Shown: positions 11,222 to 24,200 of the stretch, piece after piece
Layout: every line of letters starts with the position of its first letter
How positions within the stretch are numbered: position 1 is the stretch's first letter
Assembly: GCF_000801105.2 (NCBI RefSeq)
Contig: NC_079518.1
Coordinates: 18,642,800-18,706,799 of the forward strand
Source: Raphanus sativus
Taxonomy: Eukaryota; Streptophyta; Magnoliopsida; Brassicales; Brassicaceae
Direction: 5' to 3'
DNA length: 64,000 bases
Notes under the pieces: generated by a model
What the model was told of the DNA's origin: nothing
Databases searched by the model: none
What the model saw: the letters and a program-made list of their open reading frames with translations, nothing else
Program-made: the position numbers and the translations under genes

Positions 11222-11754
11222 GAAAACAATGAGATTTATAAGATTTTGTGAACAAATTCGTAGAAAAATACAGACTTTCAAATAAGAACAAGAAAAAGGT
11301 TGTTCTTACAATACTGAGTGCGGCAGTGTCAGTGGAGGAGTACAGTGATAATCCAAGAGCCAATGAAGAATTTGTTAGTTGGGATAAAGAAGTGGCGGTT
11401 AGATCTGAAGAAATTTGTGTTCTTGATGATTGGTATGGAAGAGATTTACTGTGAATCCAAAACAAACAAAAAAATCAATTGACTTTTAGAGGGGGAGAGA
11501 AGAACTCTGAAATCCGGCGCGGATAATACTAAGGCACAGAGAAGATGATATTTCGTTAATAACAAAGTAAGTTTGGATTTGTCTCCATCTTGGATATTTC
11601 CCATGTTCGGAATCGCGCTAGGCGTGAGTCGGGCGGACGGTATGGGCCTAGCGAGTTAGCAAAAAATCGGAGATTAATCGGGGATTAAACGGGGATTTAT
11701 TTTCAACATTTTCTTTATATTAAAAATATATATATGTACATTTACAAGTTTGTG
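11222..11754. other. Continuation of the candidate DNA transposon, no firm gene
   Basis: The sequence continues that left of the chromovirus (split at GAAAA). A 68-codon frame at 11248-11454 has mixed composition (contains SVEEYSD and VLDDWYGRD). I do not recognise it; it could be the tail of a captured or decayed gene. Further right is GC-richer DNA with words such as GGCCTAGCGAG and repeated ATCGGGGATT. Confidence 0.35.
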
Positions 11755-11960
11755 GGAAAGTTAAGTGTCTGACAATGTGGTCTACTGGTATGTTGTTGGG
11801 TGTTTGAGTCTTGAGTCATGGGTTCAACTCTCTATAACGTTAATTTTGATTCGTTATTTTTAATGAGAGCAAATTTAAACATCCCACATCAGAGATGTTT
11901 GAAGTTTGTTAAGTGGAACACTCCTTATAAATAAGGCATGATGATTCTTGAAGTGAAAAC
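11755..11960 (+). repeat. Possible tRNA-derived SINE fragment
   Basis: A pol III A-box-like word (TGTGGTCTACTGG, about 11776-11788) is followed after about 30 bases by a B-box-like word (GGGTTCAACTCTC, about 11820-11832), the layout of a tRNA-related SINE head. No clear tail or target duplication was identified. It could also be an old tRNA-like segment inside the host transposon. Confidence 0.35.
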
Positions 11961-12362
11961 TCAAATGGGATATAATTGAGCCGAGGCCCGTCTTCAAAGT
12001 TGGGCTTCCGTCAAATTTAATTTAGCAATAAATCGGTTATTATTCTGATTAAGTAGCGATTAAGTGCATTAAATGGTTTATTGACCGTTGACCGATTTTA
12101 ATTGCCGAGTTGGTCAAAGCGCGACGGTTGGACTCCGAGCAGCGAATTCTCGGCCGTATAATCGGCTGTCCGGGCGCGTTTTTGAACCTGGGATATTTCT
12201 ACTCTTTTAATATTTTATTATTATAGTTAGAATATAACTAAAGGTAACTAAGCAAGTATAACAATGAATATTTATATTGACTTTAGTTGGTAAAAAGTGT
12301 GTCGGTAGCTTAAAGTGACCTCAGCTGTTATAATAACTCAAAAAGTGACCTGAGATGTAATA

Positions 12363-12987
12363 ATTTCATAATTTTTTATATTATTGTCAAGAATACTGTA
12401 ATAAAGATCCAAAACGATTAGCAACCTGAAATTACATTAAAAAAAATCTTTACTTAAAGGAAATAAAAAATTTTGATTCACCATATGAGATATATAAATT
12501 TAAAATATCAACCATAAACATATTGTAGTCTAAATATATTATGTATGACATATTTGTCTTATGTTAACCTGAAAATGGTTATAAGAAATTAAAACTAGAA
12601 ATAAATACTCAAAATAAAATTTTCTATTAGTGATATTGCAAATTAATGCATTTATTATACAACATTAAAAATTAAATTTTCTAAGATTCTACTGAACTAA
12701 AATAATAATATACATGTATGAAAAACCTCAGATGCCAAGTTTTTATTAAATAAACTATTGGATAATCCTAACATTAAATATATGTATATTAAAAATAAAT
12801 AATAATAGTACTACAAATTATATTTGACTAAAACTTAGGTAATATTCAATCATAATAATAATAATCTAAACCTATAACCAATTGACCTTGCAAAATCAGT
12901 AAGAAATAAGTGTTGATGTTATATTAGCAATTAAAAATATTTTTTTTTGTGTAGAACAAAACAACCATACACATATTGTAATCTAAA
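12363..12987 (+). repeat. DEFL tandem unit 2, left fragment
   Basis: The sequence matches the intergenic part of the unit at 33960-34520, including AATACTGTAATAAAGATCC and the later words of the first half. It then jumps to the second half near 12908 and is interrupted at 12987 by a Helitron. The same unit continues at 13955-14231 and again at 20427-20749. Confidence 0.7.
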
Positions 12988-13954
12988 CTAGATCTTGACC
13001 CGTGCGCCCGCACGGGTACTAATTTTCTATTTTAATTTTTTTTATTTATACTAAATGATGTATCTTATTATATTTGATCGTTTTACATTGACTAAGCTAG
13101 AGGTTGATATTTGGATACTCACTCGAATTGGATTAAAATCTATTCAGATTTGAGTTTTTTGAGTTTAAAGATTCCAGCTGTATTCGGTTGTTTATAAATT
13201 TTGGTTCCGGTTTGATGCGGATCTTTACAGGTTTGGATAACCCGTTTAAATTGTTTTTGAATTTTAAAAATTTATATATACTTTAAATTTTCCTGAATCT
13301 AAAAATAAAAATAATATAACATATAAAAATAATATATCATATAAATTTGAATAATATAAATCCGCTTGGATATTTATCCAGTTTTGGTTCAAATTTGGTG
13401 ATACTTTCTCGTTCAGATTTTTTAAATGAAGAGTTGATATTATAATTTCAATTAATTGTTTGTCCAATAAAAAGTACTTTTAAGCTGATAAAAATATATA
13501 TTTTCGACATTGATTTAATGGAAAAGTGAATGAAGTTTATTTAAATCAAATTTAATTTAGGAAAAAAAATTAACATTTACCGAATATTTAACATGTAATT
13601 TTTGCTTAATATATTGGAAAGTGATTTAGTGAACAATGAGAATATGGAAATCTATTCTTAGAATATTTGGTTAAAAAGATTCTTTCAATCACGTTTAAAA
13701 AATATCAGTTTAGATATTTTTATAATCACGTTTAAAAATATCAGTTTAGATATTTGGTAAGATTTCATAATCTTAGTTTAAATAATTTTGATACATTAGA
13801 CGAAAAATCTGTTAAAATAACTCAGTTTAAATAAGGAAATTAAATTTGGATAGTTTAGAAATATAATTAAATGATAAAAAATCTAGTGGCATAGACTTGT
13901 AATTATTTAGGAAAACTAAGGGTTAATTCTAATTTGTACTTCACTTTTAATAGA
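12988..13954 (-). mobile_element. Non-autonomous Helitron (967 bp)
   Basis: On the minus strand it begins TCTATTAAAAGTG and ends with a GC-rich hairpin (CCGTGCGGGCGCACGG type) followed by AAGATCTAG, the CTRR end of Helitrons, next to an A/T junction. It interrupts the DEFL unit between ATCTAAA and AAATATATTATGC. It carries no open gene. The same family recurs at 58833-59886. Confidence 0.75.
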
Positions 13955-14231
13955 TTAAATATATTATGCATGATGTATTTGGCTTATGAAAAACCCCATA
14001 TGCCAAGTTTTTATTAAATACACTTTTGGATTCGTCTAAAACTAAATATATAATTTTTTAAAAAATATTAAATTTATAATATTAAATATATAATATAAAT
14101 TAAATTTTTTGACTTAAACTAAGAAAATAATCTATAACCGATAGAACTTGCAAAATCAGTAACAAATAACAAAACATACATTGACAAGATATTTTCTATA
14201 AAAAAGAGAATAACATTTGGAACCAATGATG

Positions 14232-17139
14232 AAACAACTTGCACATCATTGGTTGGACTAGCAATCGCTTCTACCCACTTGGAGACATAGTCCACAGCAA
14301 CCAAGATGTACTCATTCTTGTGAGAGACTGGGAATGGTCCCATGAAATCGATCCCCCAGCAGTCGACACTTCAACTTCCAAGATGTAGTTCTGAGGCATC
14401 TCGTTTCTCTTGCTTATACTCCCCATCCTTTGGCATGAATTGCATCGTGATATGAAAGCGTGAGCATCTCTGAACATAGTATGCCACCAGAAACTGGCTT
14501 GGAGGATCTTGGATACTGTTTTGAAGGTGGCAAAGTGACCAGCATAAGAAGAACCGTGACAGTGGTGAAGGATCCCTGGAATATCAGCCTCTGGAACACA
14601 CCTCCTGAAGATCCCATCTTTGCCTTGCCGATATAGATACGGCTCATCCCAGAAGTAGTGCCTTGCTTCCCTTAGAAATTTCCTCTTCTCATTCCCAGTG
14701 AACCTCAATCTCAGCTGCCAAGAAGTTGGCAATCTCAGCAAACCATGGAAGGTTCGGGTACTGCTTCTGGATCACTGCAACGAATGCTCCTTCTACGCGA
14801 GAACAGTCCTTGATGACAGGTGACGACTGTTCCAAGTTGCACAGACCAATCGCGTTGACGTATTCCATCGGTTGTTCCTCGCCAAGAACTGTCTCATCTG
14901 ACACTTTCATTCTAGAGAGATGATCTGCCACGCCATTATCAACCCCCTTCTTGTCTCTTATCTCCAGATCAAATTCTTGAAGCAAGAGGATCCATCTTAA
15001 AAGCCGCGGTTTAGCATCTTTCTTCGTGAGTAAGTACTTGAGAGCCGCGTGGTTTGTGTGCACAATCACCTTTGATCCAACCAGATAGGATCTGAACTTC
15101 TCAAAAGCGAACACGATGGCAAGGAGCTCCTTCTCTGTGGTTGCGTATCGGCACTGAGCTTCATCTAAGGTCCTGCTTGCATAGTATATCACATGAAGCT
15201 TCTTGTTTTTACGCTGTCCAAGGACTGCTCCCACTGCAAAATCACTTGCATCTGTCATGATCTCAAAAGGAAGATCCCAGTGTGGAGGTTGGACAACTGG
15301 TGCACTAACTAGAGCTCCCTTGATCGTGTGAAATGCGGCTAGGCAGTCGCTGTCAAAGGCGAACTGAGCTTCTTTGCAGAGCAACCGAGTGAGTGGTCTC
15401 GCGATCTTAGAGAAGTCCTGGATGAACCTCCTATAGAAACCAGCGTGTCCCAAGAAACTCCTGATTCCCTTCACTGAAGTCGGTGGTTGCAGACTCATCA
15501 TAACCTCGATCTTTGCCTTGTCCACCTCAATGCCTTTCTCGGATATCTTGTGTCCCAGAACAATCTCATCTCTAACCATGAAGTGGCATTCCTCCCAGTT
15601 CAGCACCAGATGCTTCTCCTCGCATCGCTTCAGTACCCTGCACAAATTTGACAAACAGACATGAAAGGAGCTTCCATAGACGCTGAAATCTTCCATGAAA
15701 ACCTCCATTATTTCTTCGATCAGATCAGTAAAAATCGACATCATGCAGCGCTGGAAGGTCGCTGGAGCATTGCAAAAGCCGAAAGGCATCCTCCTATATG
15801 CATATGTTCCATAAGGACATGTGAACATCGTCTTCTCCTGATCGTCTGGGTGGATGGGAATCTGAAAGAAACCTGAATAACCATCTAAAAAGCAATAGTA
15901 AGGGTGGTTAGCCAATCTCTCAAGCATTTGATCAATAAAAGGAAGTGAAAAGTGATCCTTACGAGTCTCATCATTAAGCTTACGCAAATCAATGCACATG
16001 CGATGACCAGTGACTGTTCTAGTAGGGATCAATTCATTCTTTTCATTGGTTACCACAGTGATCCCACCCTTCTTAGGTACTACATGCACAGGAGTAACCC
16101 ACTTACTATCAGAGATCGCATAGATCACACCTGCTTCTAGAAGTTTCATTATCTCTTTCTTTACAACATCTTTTAGATTTGGGTTTAACCTCCTCTGATG
16201 TTCTACAGAAGTCATCGATTCATCTTCCAGGTGTATTCTATGCATGCACAGATCAGGTGAAATGCCAGGTATGTCAGCTAGAGAATAACCCAATGCCTTA
16301 CGATATTTTCTCAGTTCACACAAAAGCAGAGCAGTCTCGGCATTGTTCAGGTCAGCATTCACAATGACAGGATATGTAGAGTTGGGTCCAAGAAATGCAT
16401 ACCTGAGTCCCTTGGGAAGGGATTTGAGCTCTACCTTTGGAGCTTTCAGCTCGCTCCATGAGTCATCGGTCTGAGCTGCCGGAACAGACGGGTTCTGAGG
16501 CGCGGTTGTTCCAGCCGATGTGCTGGACTCGCTGTTCTCCCCCAGACTTAGATTTGCCACCATCCTTTCAATACTCATGGCTGAATCCAGGAACTTTGCA
16601 TAGGCATCAGCATCAACACTCTTTAAGCTCTGCTCGGCTTCAGCTCTGACTAAGGTGAGTTCAAGAGGATCATCGGTGAGAATCTCCTCAATCATTCCCT
16701 CATGCGGCTCTAGCGGATCACCATCTTCTTGGACAGTGAAAGTTTGTCCATCCAAAATCGGCTTCTTGAGCATCTGATTCATCTCAAACTTCATCACAAT
16801 ATCTCCAAGATGGAGATCAATCTTTCCTTGTCGGACATCAATGATAGCTCCAACAATGCATAGGAATGGTCTGCCCAGAATCAAGGGATCCTTTGACTCC
16901 TCCTCGAGTTCCAGAACAACGAAATTGGCAGGGACCAGTGTGTTCCCAACCAAAACTTGAAGATCTTCAAGGATCCTAACTAGAGACTTCACAGATCGAT
17001 CTGCGAACACTAGGGACATCCTGGTAGGCTTGAAGTCCGTGTATCCAAGGCGCTTAGCCACAGAATAGGGCATGAGGTTTATACTTGACCCTAGGTCGAC
17101 CAGTGAGCATGAGAAGACTGTTCTCCCAATCTGAACCGA
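14232..17139 (-). pseudogene. Athila pol: protease, RT, RNase H, partial integrase
   Basis: The main frame (14689-17073, 794 codons) holds the protease end (near LILGRPFL), RT (fingers with VVPKKGG, then [10 protein letters not shown], then YRRMPFGF), and RNase H ([41 protein letters not shown]). The RT catalytic segment at codons 459-462 reads FMED where Athila elements have FMDD, so the first catalytic Asp is Glu (codon at 15691-15693). A frameshift near 14700 moves to the integrase frame (14271-14741, with the HH...C..C zinc-binding part and GHFATFKT). Another near 14340 moves to a core-domain start (MGPFPVSH), which is cut off. Protein function would be cDNA synthesis and insertion; this copy cannot do either. 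Confidence 0.9.
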
Positions 17140-19233
17140 CTAGACAAATTTTTCCGGATCACCCAGCTTCTTGATCCTTCTGTTCTGGAGCACTGCACTG
17201 CACTCCTTAGAGACAATCATGAACTCTCTGTCATCGGATATCTTCCCAGAGATCAGTCCTTTCACAAAGCTACGCATGGATGGTATCATCTGGATCGCAC
17301 TCATCAGATGGAGCTTGTCAGTTAGGTCTTCCAGAATCTTCCTGCACTTCATCTCCTCCTTATCCTTGCGTGTAACCTTAGCTGGAACAGGGTAGGGTAC
17401 CTTTGGTACATACTGACGAGCAGGAGAAGGTGCTGCAGTCGGTGGAACAACCCCAGCGGGTCGTTCTGCTTCAGTCGGAGCAGTCTCAGTAGGTTGTTCT
17501 GCCTCTTCCTCATCTGTAGGTACAACTTCAGGCGGTTGATCCGACTCCTTCTGCTTCCCTTTCTCAGCCGATGTGAATTTTCTGGGGTCCAGATCAGGCA
17601 GTTGCTTTCCACTCCTTAGACCCACTGCATTGCACTCCTTGGGATTTTTATCTGTTTTTCCAGGGAGAGTTCCTTGCTGTCTCTTCACACTCTCAGCAGT
17701 CTGAGCAATCTGAATATCCATCTGTCTCATATGGCTTGAGACATTGTCATACTTGGCACTCAGGTCATTGAACATATGATTCATTCTGGTGTTGATGTCG
17801 TTGGTGACCTGGTTCAGTGTTTTTCCCTGGATCTGCTGACTTTGGAGCAGTTGACTCATCATATTTGCGAGGCTCTTCATGTCATCATGCGGAGCAGTCT
17901 GAGCCGGTTGTGCAGCTTACTGATTAACCGGCTGTTTCTGGTTGTGGAACTGGGCATTCTGAGCTGGGTTGAGGACAAAGGTTCTTCCCTGATTGCCATA
18001 AGGCCTTTGGTATCCACTGTTCTGACCCTGATTGCCTTGAGCCTTATCGTCTGGTTTAGGGGCATTGAACAGGTGGGGATTGTTCCTCATGTTAGGGTTC
18101 GGGTGATAGTTCTTGAACTGCCATCCTTGCCCATTCACATAGCTCACTTCATGCTGATCTTCAGCCAACTGACCTGCCTCTGATGTGCCTTCCGCGGTTG
18201 CTTTATCCTGAGGGGATTCTTCCATGATGAAGACCTGGTTCTGATTGCTCTTAATCAGTTGATCGACCTTGGCAGAGAGCTCATCAATCTTGCTGTTTTC
18301 AACGCTGTTCACCTTTTTAGTGCGGTCAGTCTCGCGGTTGTTATCAGCTGAGGTTGAAGCCATGTTCTCAATCAATGCGAAGGCACCTTGAGTGGACTGG
18401 GTCATGAAATCTCCATTACTGGCTGAATTCAAAGCGTTCCTGTACTCCCAGCCTACTCCATCGTAGAACACTCCCAACAGATAGTCTTCCTCAAAACTGT
18501 GATGTGGGCACTCTCTGCGGTAGACATTGAATCGCTCCCATGCATCGCAGAACGGCTCGTCTACTAGCTATTTGAAGGTCGTGATCTTCTGTCTCAGAGC
18601 TGCTGTCTTCGATTTCGTGTAGAAGTGGCTCAAGAAAGCAGATCGGACTTGTTCCCAAGTGGTAAGTGATCCAGTAGGTAGGGAATCTAGCCTGCGAGAA
18701 GCTTTCCCATTAAGAGAGAAAGGGAACAGAGTACACTTGATGTAATCGGGTGGTACTCCATTCGCCTTAGTGAAACCACACATCTTCTCAAAGTTCTCGA
18801 TGTGGTCCATCGGTATATCAGCAGGAAGTCCATTGAAGATCTTCCTTTGCACCAGACTTATCAAGGCTGGCTTGATCTCAAAGTCTTGCCTAGTGCACGG
18901 TGGAGGGTTGATGGCAGATCGCGTAGCAGGCAGATTACGCAGTAGGTTTCTCTGGCCGATCGGAACAACCTCCTCCGGTTGGTTCTGCTGATTCGCAGCA
19001 TTCAGAGCAGCTTGCTTGGCAGCAGCTTGCTGCGCTTGGATCGTTTGCTGCATCTGCTGCATTTGCTGTTGCATGAGTGCAAACGCAGCAGTGAGATCAT
19101 CCTGGTGATCACCCATGTTGGTGTTCGTAGATCTCGGCTGTTGACGGTTCTGTCGTTCCAATCTCGCTAGTTCTTCGTTGGTAAGCTGATGCAATGGTCC
19201 TTGTGCGTTGCTCCGAGTATGTCTACTGGTCAT
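17140..19233 (-). pseudogene. Athila gag, broken
   Basis: Three successive frames (18568-19233, 17917-18477 and 17140-17880) read as one Gag protein with in-frame stops between them. The first starts MTSRHTRSN, has a Gln-rich coiled stretch (about 70-100) and a Gag core with LFPFSLNGKA. The stop near 18566 is followed in frame by the expected DAWERF-type segment. The 17917 stop lies in a Gln/Ala/Pro linker. The last ends near the protease junction at 17140 (TAG). Gag forms the particle core. Start choice is the first Met after the leader. Confidence 0.85.
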
Positions 19234-19320
19234 GCACCTGGATCATCAGCTGAAACAAAGAAATAAACACGAGTTATATATCTTAGTTGAACACTAACAA
19301 TGAATCCTTGCTACTGCCAA

Positions 19321-20426
19321 GTTAACAGTTGCAATTGTAGTACTTGAGATTCAAATCCAGAGGACCAGTCTACACTCTAATTCTATAAGTTCCGAAATCA
19401 AGCTAAGATGAAGATATGAATTTGGTTATAAAGTGACAACAGTTAACAAGCAAATAAAACACGAGATTGATTCAATTAAACTAGAGCTAGCCTAGGGTAT
19501 TTCATTGGGTGTTGAATTGGAGCCAAACAATTATTCAAGCGCGATGAAGTGCTTTCTAGAACTCGGATCACTCAGCTGGAACACTCCACTGTCGTGGCAG
19601 TGATCGCTTTGTAGATCGATCTCACCACCTAACTGTCATTGGGATGAAGATCGATTGCAAGCTTTAGAGAACAGGTCCGATCAGTTCACTTACCACCCTA
19701 ATATCTACTTTCGCTGATTAGGGATACTAAGCTCATTCGATACATTTCAAGTTATCTCCTAAGCGGTTAACTAGGCGATGAACTAGTGGTCTAACATCAA
19801 GTGATCAGGTTAATGAAAGCAGTAAGAACAATATAAATGAAGAACAATTATGGATCGCTTATCTATGTTTAGCTCATGTCTCAACACCCTAAAAACCCTA
19901 GGCGAGCAAGGCTACTACTCGATCATGATGCAGATAATCAAAGACATAAATCCTGAATAAAATTGCATAAGAACAGAGTATGAAACAATAGGGTTCAAAT
20001 GATCTTCTCTATGAGAGGATGGATTCTTCTCCCTTACAAGTTGCAGATCGCAATATCACAGTGTTCTCTTCTAAAAACTAGCGTAAGAAAATAGTAAAAA
20101 GATAGATGGCGTTTTATATGGAGGCGCCAATCAGAAGAAAAAAGATTAGGGCAACATGGCTTTAATTCCCGAAATATTAGTTTCCATATTCGTTGGGAAC
20201 AATCTGCGGATCACTCCGTCTGCTTGTTCCGCTTGAGATAGAACAGTCTCGGGACTGTTCTACTTGAGTGTTCTCCGCAGAATTGCTCCAAAAGGACATC
20301 TTTTCATCATGCACCTTCTCTTCTCTCTTCTACTAACTCCAGACCTGTAAAATGTCAAAAAGGACTAGACTGACACGAATTAGTGACTTGAAACAAATGA
20401 AAACATATATACAATGATGTATATCA
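19321..20426 (-). repeat. Probable Athila 5' LTR and leader boundary
   Basis: On the minus strand the block starts TGATATACATCATTG at the junction with the DEFL unit. It holds a TATA-like word (CCATATAAAACGCC, about 20108-20121). It ends just before a sequence (TTGGCAGTAGCAAGGATTC, 19302-19320) resembling a decayed Asp-tRNA primer site. With no second LTR in the window the inner edge cannot be proved. Confidence 0.5.
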
Positions 20427-20749
20427 ATTCGTTTTCACTATCTTCTTCATAGTATCTAAGTGTAGTTTATGTCTCTAATTAAGTATTTATTACCTACTTT
20501 TTAATGTATATTTAAAATCTTATATTCATTATGAAATATGTGTTGATGTTATATTAGCAATTAATAGTATTTTTTTGTGCAGAACAAAACAGCCATAAAC
20601 ATATTGTAATCTAAATATATTAAGCATGATGTATTTAGCTTATGAAAAACCCTATATGCCAAGGTTTTATTAGATAAACTTTTGGATTCGTCTAAAACTA
20701 AATATATAATTTTCTAAGAAATATTAAATTTATGATATTAAATATATAA
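20427..20749 (+). repeat. DEFL tandem unit fragment
   Basis: It begins inside the hydrophobic exon-1 copy (TTTTCACTATCTTCTTCATAG) and runs through the second-half intergenic words to AAATATATAA, where a Helitron end interrupts it. The unit does not resume until about 33445, and a stretch of roughly 500 bases of unit sequence is missing there. Confidence 0.7.
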
Positions 20750-21640
20750 CTAGATTCTGACCCGCCCTTGGAGAGGGCGGGTATATTTTTTGTTTTAACT
20801 TTTTGAGAAATTTAATTTTTATATTTGTGTTATTTTTAATCATATTTACGTTTAATATTAATTTAATTTAGTAAAATTTTGGTTAATATATTAAATATGT
20901 CAAATTGTATAACTATACATTTGTACCACATGCATATAAGAGATTATTTTAAACTTTATTCTTAAAGTTTGCAACATATTTTATTTATAATAGTTTTCTA
21001 ACATAATTAGTCAAGAATATTTTGTACCTAAAAACCCCGATTCAGAATCGACTCGAAAATCAAAATCTCGTACTCTGTTAGACTTGACCTATATACTCGA
21101 ACAGTTTTTAAAGTGTTATATCTGACGACCAATATCAAATCTAACCCGCACCGAAAACTGAATTTTCTTTTGAAAAATGTCTTAAGAAAATAATTTTTAA
21201 TATCTATTCTATTAAAACAACAACACGACCTATTGATATAAGTTAGTCAAAAAAATTTAATACAGTTATTAAATTCTGACCCGCTTTTAAAAGGGTGTGT
21301 TTATTTTTTGTTTTACATTTTAAAATTTTTTAATTAAGGATTGATATATTTTTTGTTTTATGTTTTAGAAAATTAATTTTTATATTTGTGATTTAGTTAT
21401 ATTTGTGTTTTTCTTTGTAATATATTTTTACTAAATGATTATTAAAAGGATTTAATAGTTATATTAAAATAGTTAGCCACACTTATATCAATAGGTCATG
21501 TTCATGAAAATATTTTACACAAATATGATGACAAAAAAAAACACAAATATGATTTAGAAACACAAATATGAAAATTATTTTTTCTTTAAAATGTAAAACA
21601 AAAATATATCCGCCATTTGAAGGGCGGATCAGAATCTAAT
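20750..21640. mobile_element. Cluster of Helitron 3' ends and a small inverted Helitron-like element
   Basis: Three related Helitron 3' termini lie here: CTAGATTCTGACCCG with a CCGCCC...GGGCGG hairpin at 20750 (-), a decayed copy at about 21264 (-), and GGGCGGATCAGAATCTAA ending at 21639 (+). The 437-bp piece 21203-21639 has a Helitron-like start (TCTATTCTATTAAAACAAC) and the CTAA end. Its two halves are partly inverted copies of each other. No coding sequence. Confidence 0.6.
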
Positions 21641-21989
21641 ATTCTGTTACATATATATATACAAATGGTATGTTATTCACTAACTTTAAGTATATTCACA
21701 TTTAATAAATAATTTTTAATCAATTAACCTAACCGTTAAACTAAAATCCGTCATTTTCACCGTCTAGAGTAACAATTAAACGAAGAACACTATTAATAAT
21801 AAAATATTTTCTTTTATTATTTTATTATATAAAATATTAGTTTAATCAGATGTAATTTTTATTTTGAATAAAGTATATTAACCCATTAATTCAACCTACT
21901 TTTTTAAAAATTAAAAATATTTTGACTTTATTTAACCTTTTTATTTTGAAAGAATGTTAAATTGATATTGTTCCAAAAACCATCTCACA
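21641..21989. other. AT-rich spacer, nothing recognised
   Basis: Very AT-rich DNA with TATATA runs and no frame, repeat end or RNA gene that I can support. Confidence 0.5.
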
Positions 21990-23825
21990 TCTATATTATT
22001 AAAGTTGAAGTACAAAATGGAGATGTTTGGAAATAAGGATAATAGAATAAATGAGATATGTTTGGTAATATGAATAGTAGAATAAATGAGATATGTTTGG
22101 CAATACGGATAGTAGAGATGTGTACTTTCTTTCATTTACATATTTAGCCATTGTATTTTCAGTAAATTAATAACAAATGAAAATTAATTGGAAACATGAA
22201 TAACATAATTAATACTTCTTTTTATTTAAACATTTAGCTATTGTTTTTATAATAAATTAAACAACCTTCTTTCTATATTTCTTTTTATTTAAAATTATGT
22301 CACTATATTTATAATTGTTTTTATTTAACATTCTTAATGGTGAAAATAAAAACACAAATTGAAATATAAATAGTATATTATGTAAAACAACAGTATTGTT
22401 ACCTTATTTAGTTTAGTCAAATATAAAATTTCAAGAGTTCAATTTTCAAAAAAATATCATAAAATTAATAATAACTCATAGAAAACTAATGCAAAAAAAT
22501 TTAAAACTTTGAAACATGGATAAAAGTATGTCAAGAAGAAAAAATAAGAAGAAAAAATAATGGCTTATGTTATTAATAAAAATTGGAAATCCATTATATC
22601 AGTTTTAAAAAATATACAAAATAGACTAATCTAATTACCTAAAAACATTGCTTTGACTAAAATAATCATAAAATAAAATTTAAATTTTATATACATATTT
22701 CAAATAAAAATAATAATTTAAAGTTCATTTATATAAATTTTTCTAAAAACTATTCATATATTCAAAAATTATTTTACTAAAATATTTTCCAATAACCATT
22801 ATTAAAAAATGTTTTCATTATATATAAGAAAATACAAAAAAGATTAATTTTATATACCAACTTAAATTATGGTTTTTATATTTCAAATTAAACTTTAAGA
22901 ATATAATATATATGATTATTTATAAGATGATACATATAAAATACTATTACTTATATGATTATTTATATGATGGACCAATTTTTTTTTTGACGTCGAAAGA
23001 CTATTCTATTATTTATATGATGGACCAATACAATTAATTATATGATGACATATACATGATACATAATAGTGACTAGGGCTGGACGTTCAGGTATCTATTC
23101 CGGTTTGTTTCGGATCTGTTTGAATTTCGGGTCCTAGGGTCAAAGATTTCAGCCCCATTCATATATTTCTAAATTTTAGTTCGAATTATAACTAGGGCTG
23201 GGCGTTCAGGTATCCGTTCGGGTTCGTTTCAGATCTGCTTGGGTTTTGGGTTTCGGAGGTCAAAGATTTCAGCTCCATTCAGATATTTCTAAATTTTATT
23301 TCGAATTATATTCGGATCTTTGCGGGTTCACTTCGGGTTCGGATAACTCATTTAAATTATTTTTTAAAATTCATTATATATTTTGAATTTCTTAAAATCT
23401 ATAAATAAAATAATATATTGTATATAAATCTGAATAACATATGTCAGAATATCTAAACTTAACATATAAATCGGTTTGAAATATACACCCGCACGGGCGT
23501 GCGGGTCAAAATTTAGTTTAAATTACAATGTAAATATTTATAAAAATATGTCACATTGTTTAAACAAAATATCAATGTAAAAGTATTGTATAGTTTCGTC
23601 TTAAAATCATTTATTTTTAACAACAAGTCAAATAAATATGTTGATTGGAGAGAGAATAAAACAAAGCCAGAGAAACATATAGTTTACCAGAGACACTCTA
23701 TGTGTCGAATTTATTATAAAGAAAATTTCACTATGATAAATACATTCAATAACTACAAACAAATAATATATTTCATAAAACTGAAAAATAATACCCGCGC
23801 TTTCGAAACGCAGGTCAAAATCTAG
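21990..23825 (+). mobile_element. Helitron(s), non-autonomous, possibly two nested
   Basis: The start TCTATATTATTAAAGTTGAA (21990) is a Helitron 5' end. Two 3' ends follow: a hairpin CCCGCACGGGCGTGCGGG then AAAATTTAG at 23516, and a hairpin CCCGCGCTTTCGAAACGCAGG then AAAATCTAG at 23825. Inside, a GGGCTGG(A/G)CGTTCAGGTATC word with its flank is duplicated in tandem (about 23077-23310), as in other Brassicaceae Helitrons. No gene carried. Confidence 0.65.
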
Positions 23826-24126
23826 TAGTATACTAAAGATGCAGTAGTTTGTACAAAACCTATTTTTTATTTGAATAAATTTAATATTCTTCCAAAAATT
23901 GTGGGCAAGTTATTTTTATACAAATATATTGAAAACCTGCAAACGAAAGAATGTTTGACATTAAGTTTTGGGAGAATTACCAATTGTGACTCAAAACTTG
24001 GATTCAAACCCAAAAGAGTACCCCAACTTGGGTCAAAGGCAAAAGTAACCTAAAAGGCTATTGAAATTACAACTATCTCCTTGTGAACAAACAAAAAAAC
24101 GGATTTTTTTTACGTTTCTACCCCTT

Positions 24127-24200
24127 GCAAGTCGTCTGTAAACAGACGACTTGAAAATAAGTCGTCCAGACGACTTTAAGTTAAGTCGTCTGGACAGTTA
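24127..24200. repeat. AAGTCGTC motif array, left end
   Basis: Five alternating AAGTCGTC and GACGACTT words lie within about 70 bases close to the element's left end. Decayed forms recur near 24590-24665. Confidence 0.85.

Larger units (their letters stand above)
7226..12362. mobile_element. Candidate non-autonomous DNA transposon carrying a nested chromovirus
   Basis: The DEFL unit breaks off near 7226 and resumes near 12362, so everything between is inserted. Near both edges the word AGGTCACTTT occurs in inverted orientation (left near 7276-7290, right twice in reverse complement near 12305-12350), which suggests subterminal inverted repeats. The 7500-8100 part is rich in TGTACA words and has a direct repeat (ACACATGTACTATCTGTATC) near 7990 and 8067. 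No transposase was found. Boundaries and class are inference; no clean target duplication was seen. Confidence 0.4.
14232..20426 (-). mobile_element. Athila-type gypsy retrotransposon, truncated
   Basis: Minus-strand order is probable 5' LTR (about 19321-20426), gag, protease, reverse transcriptase, RNase H and integrase. The integrase stops abruptly at about 14232, where DEFL-unit sequence (ACATTTGG/AACCAATGATG) begins. The 3' LTR is missing. The RT box type ([15 protein letters not shown] with an F-M-x-D-F-S-V-Y-G catalytic segment) is that of the Athila clade. Several stops and frameshifts break the genes, so this copy is dead. The right edge joins the DEFL unit inside an exon-1 copy at ATTCGTTTTCACTATC. 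Confidence 0.88.

Noticed and set aside
11248..11454. 68-codon frame as a real small gene
   Set aside because: Not recognised, lies inside an inserted repeat, and the opposite strand is also open.
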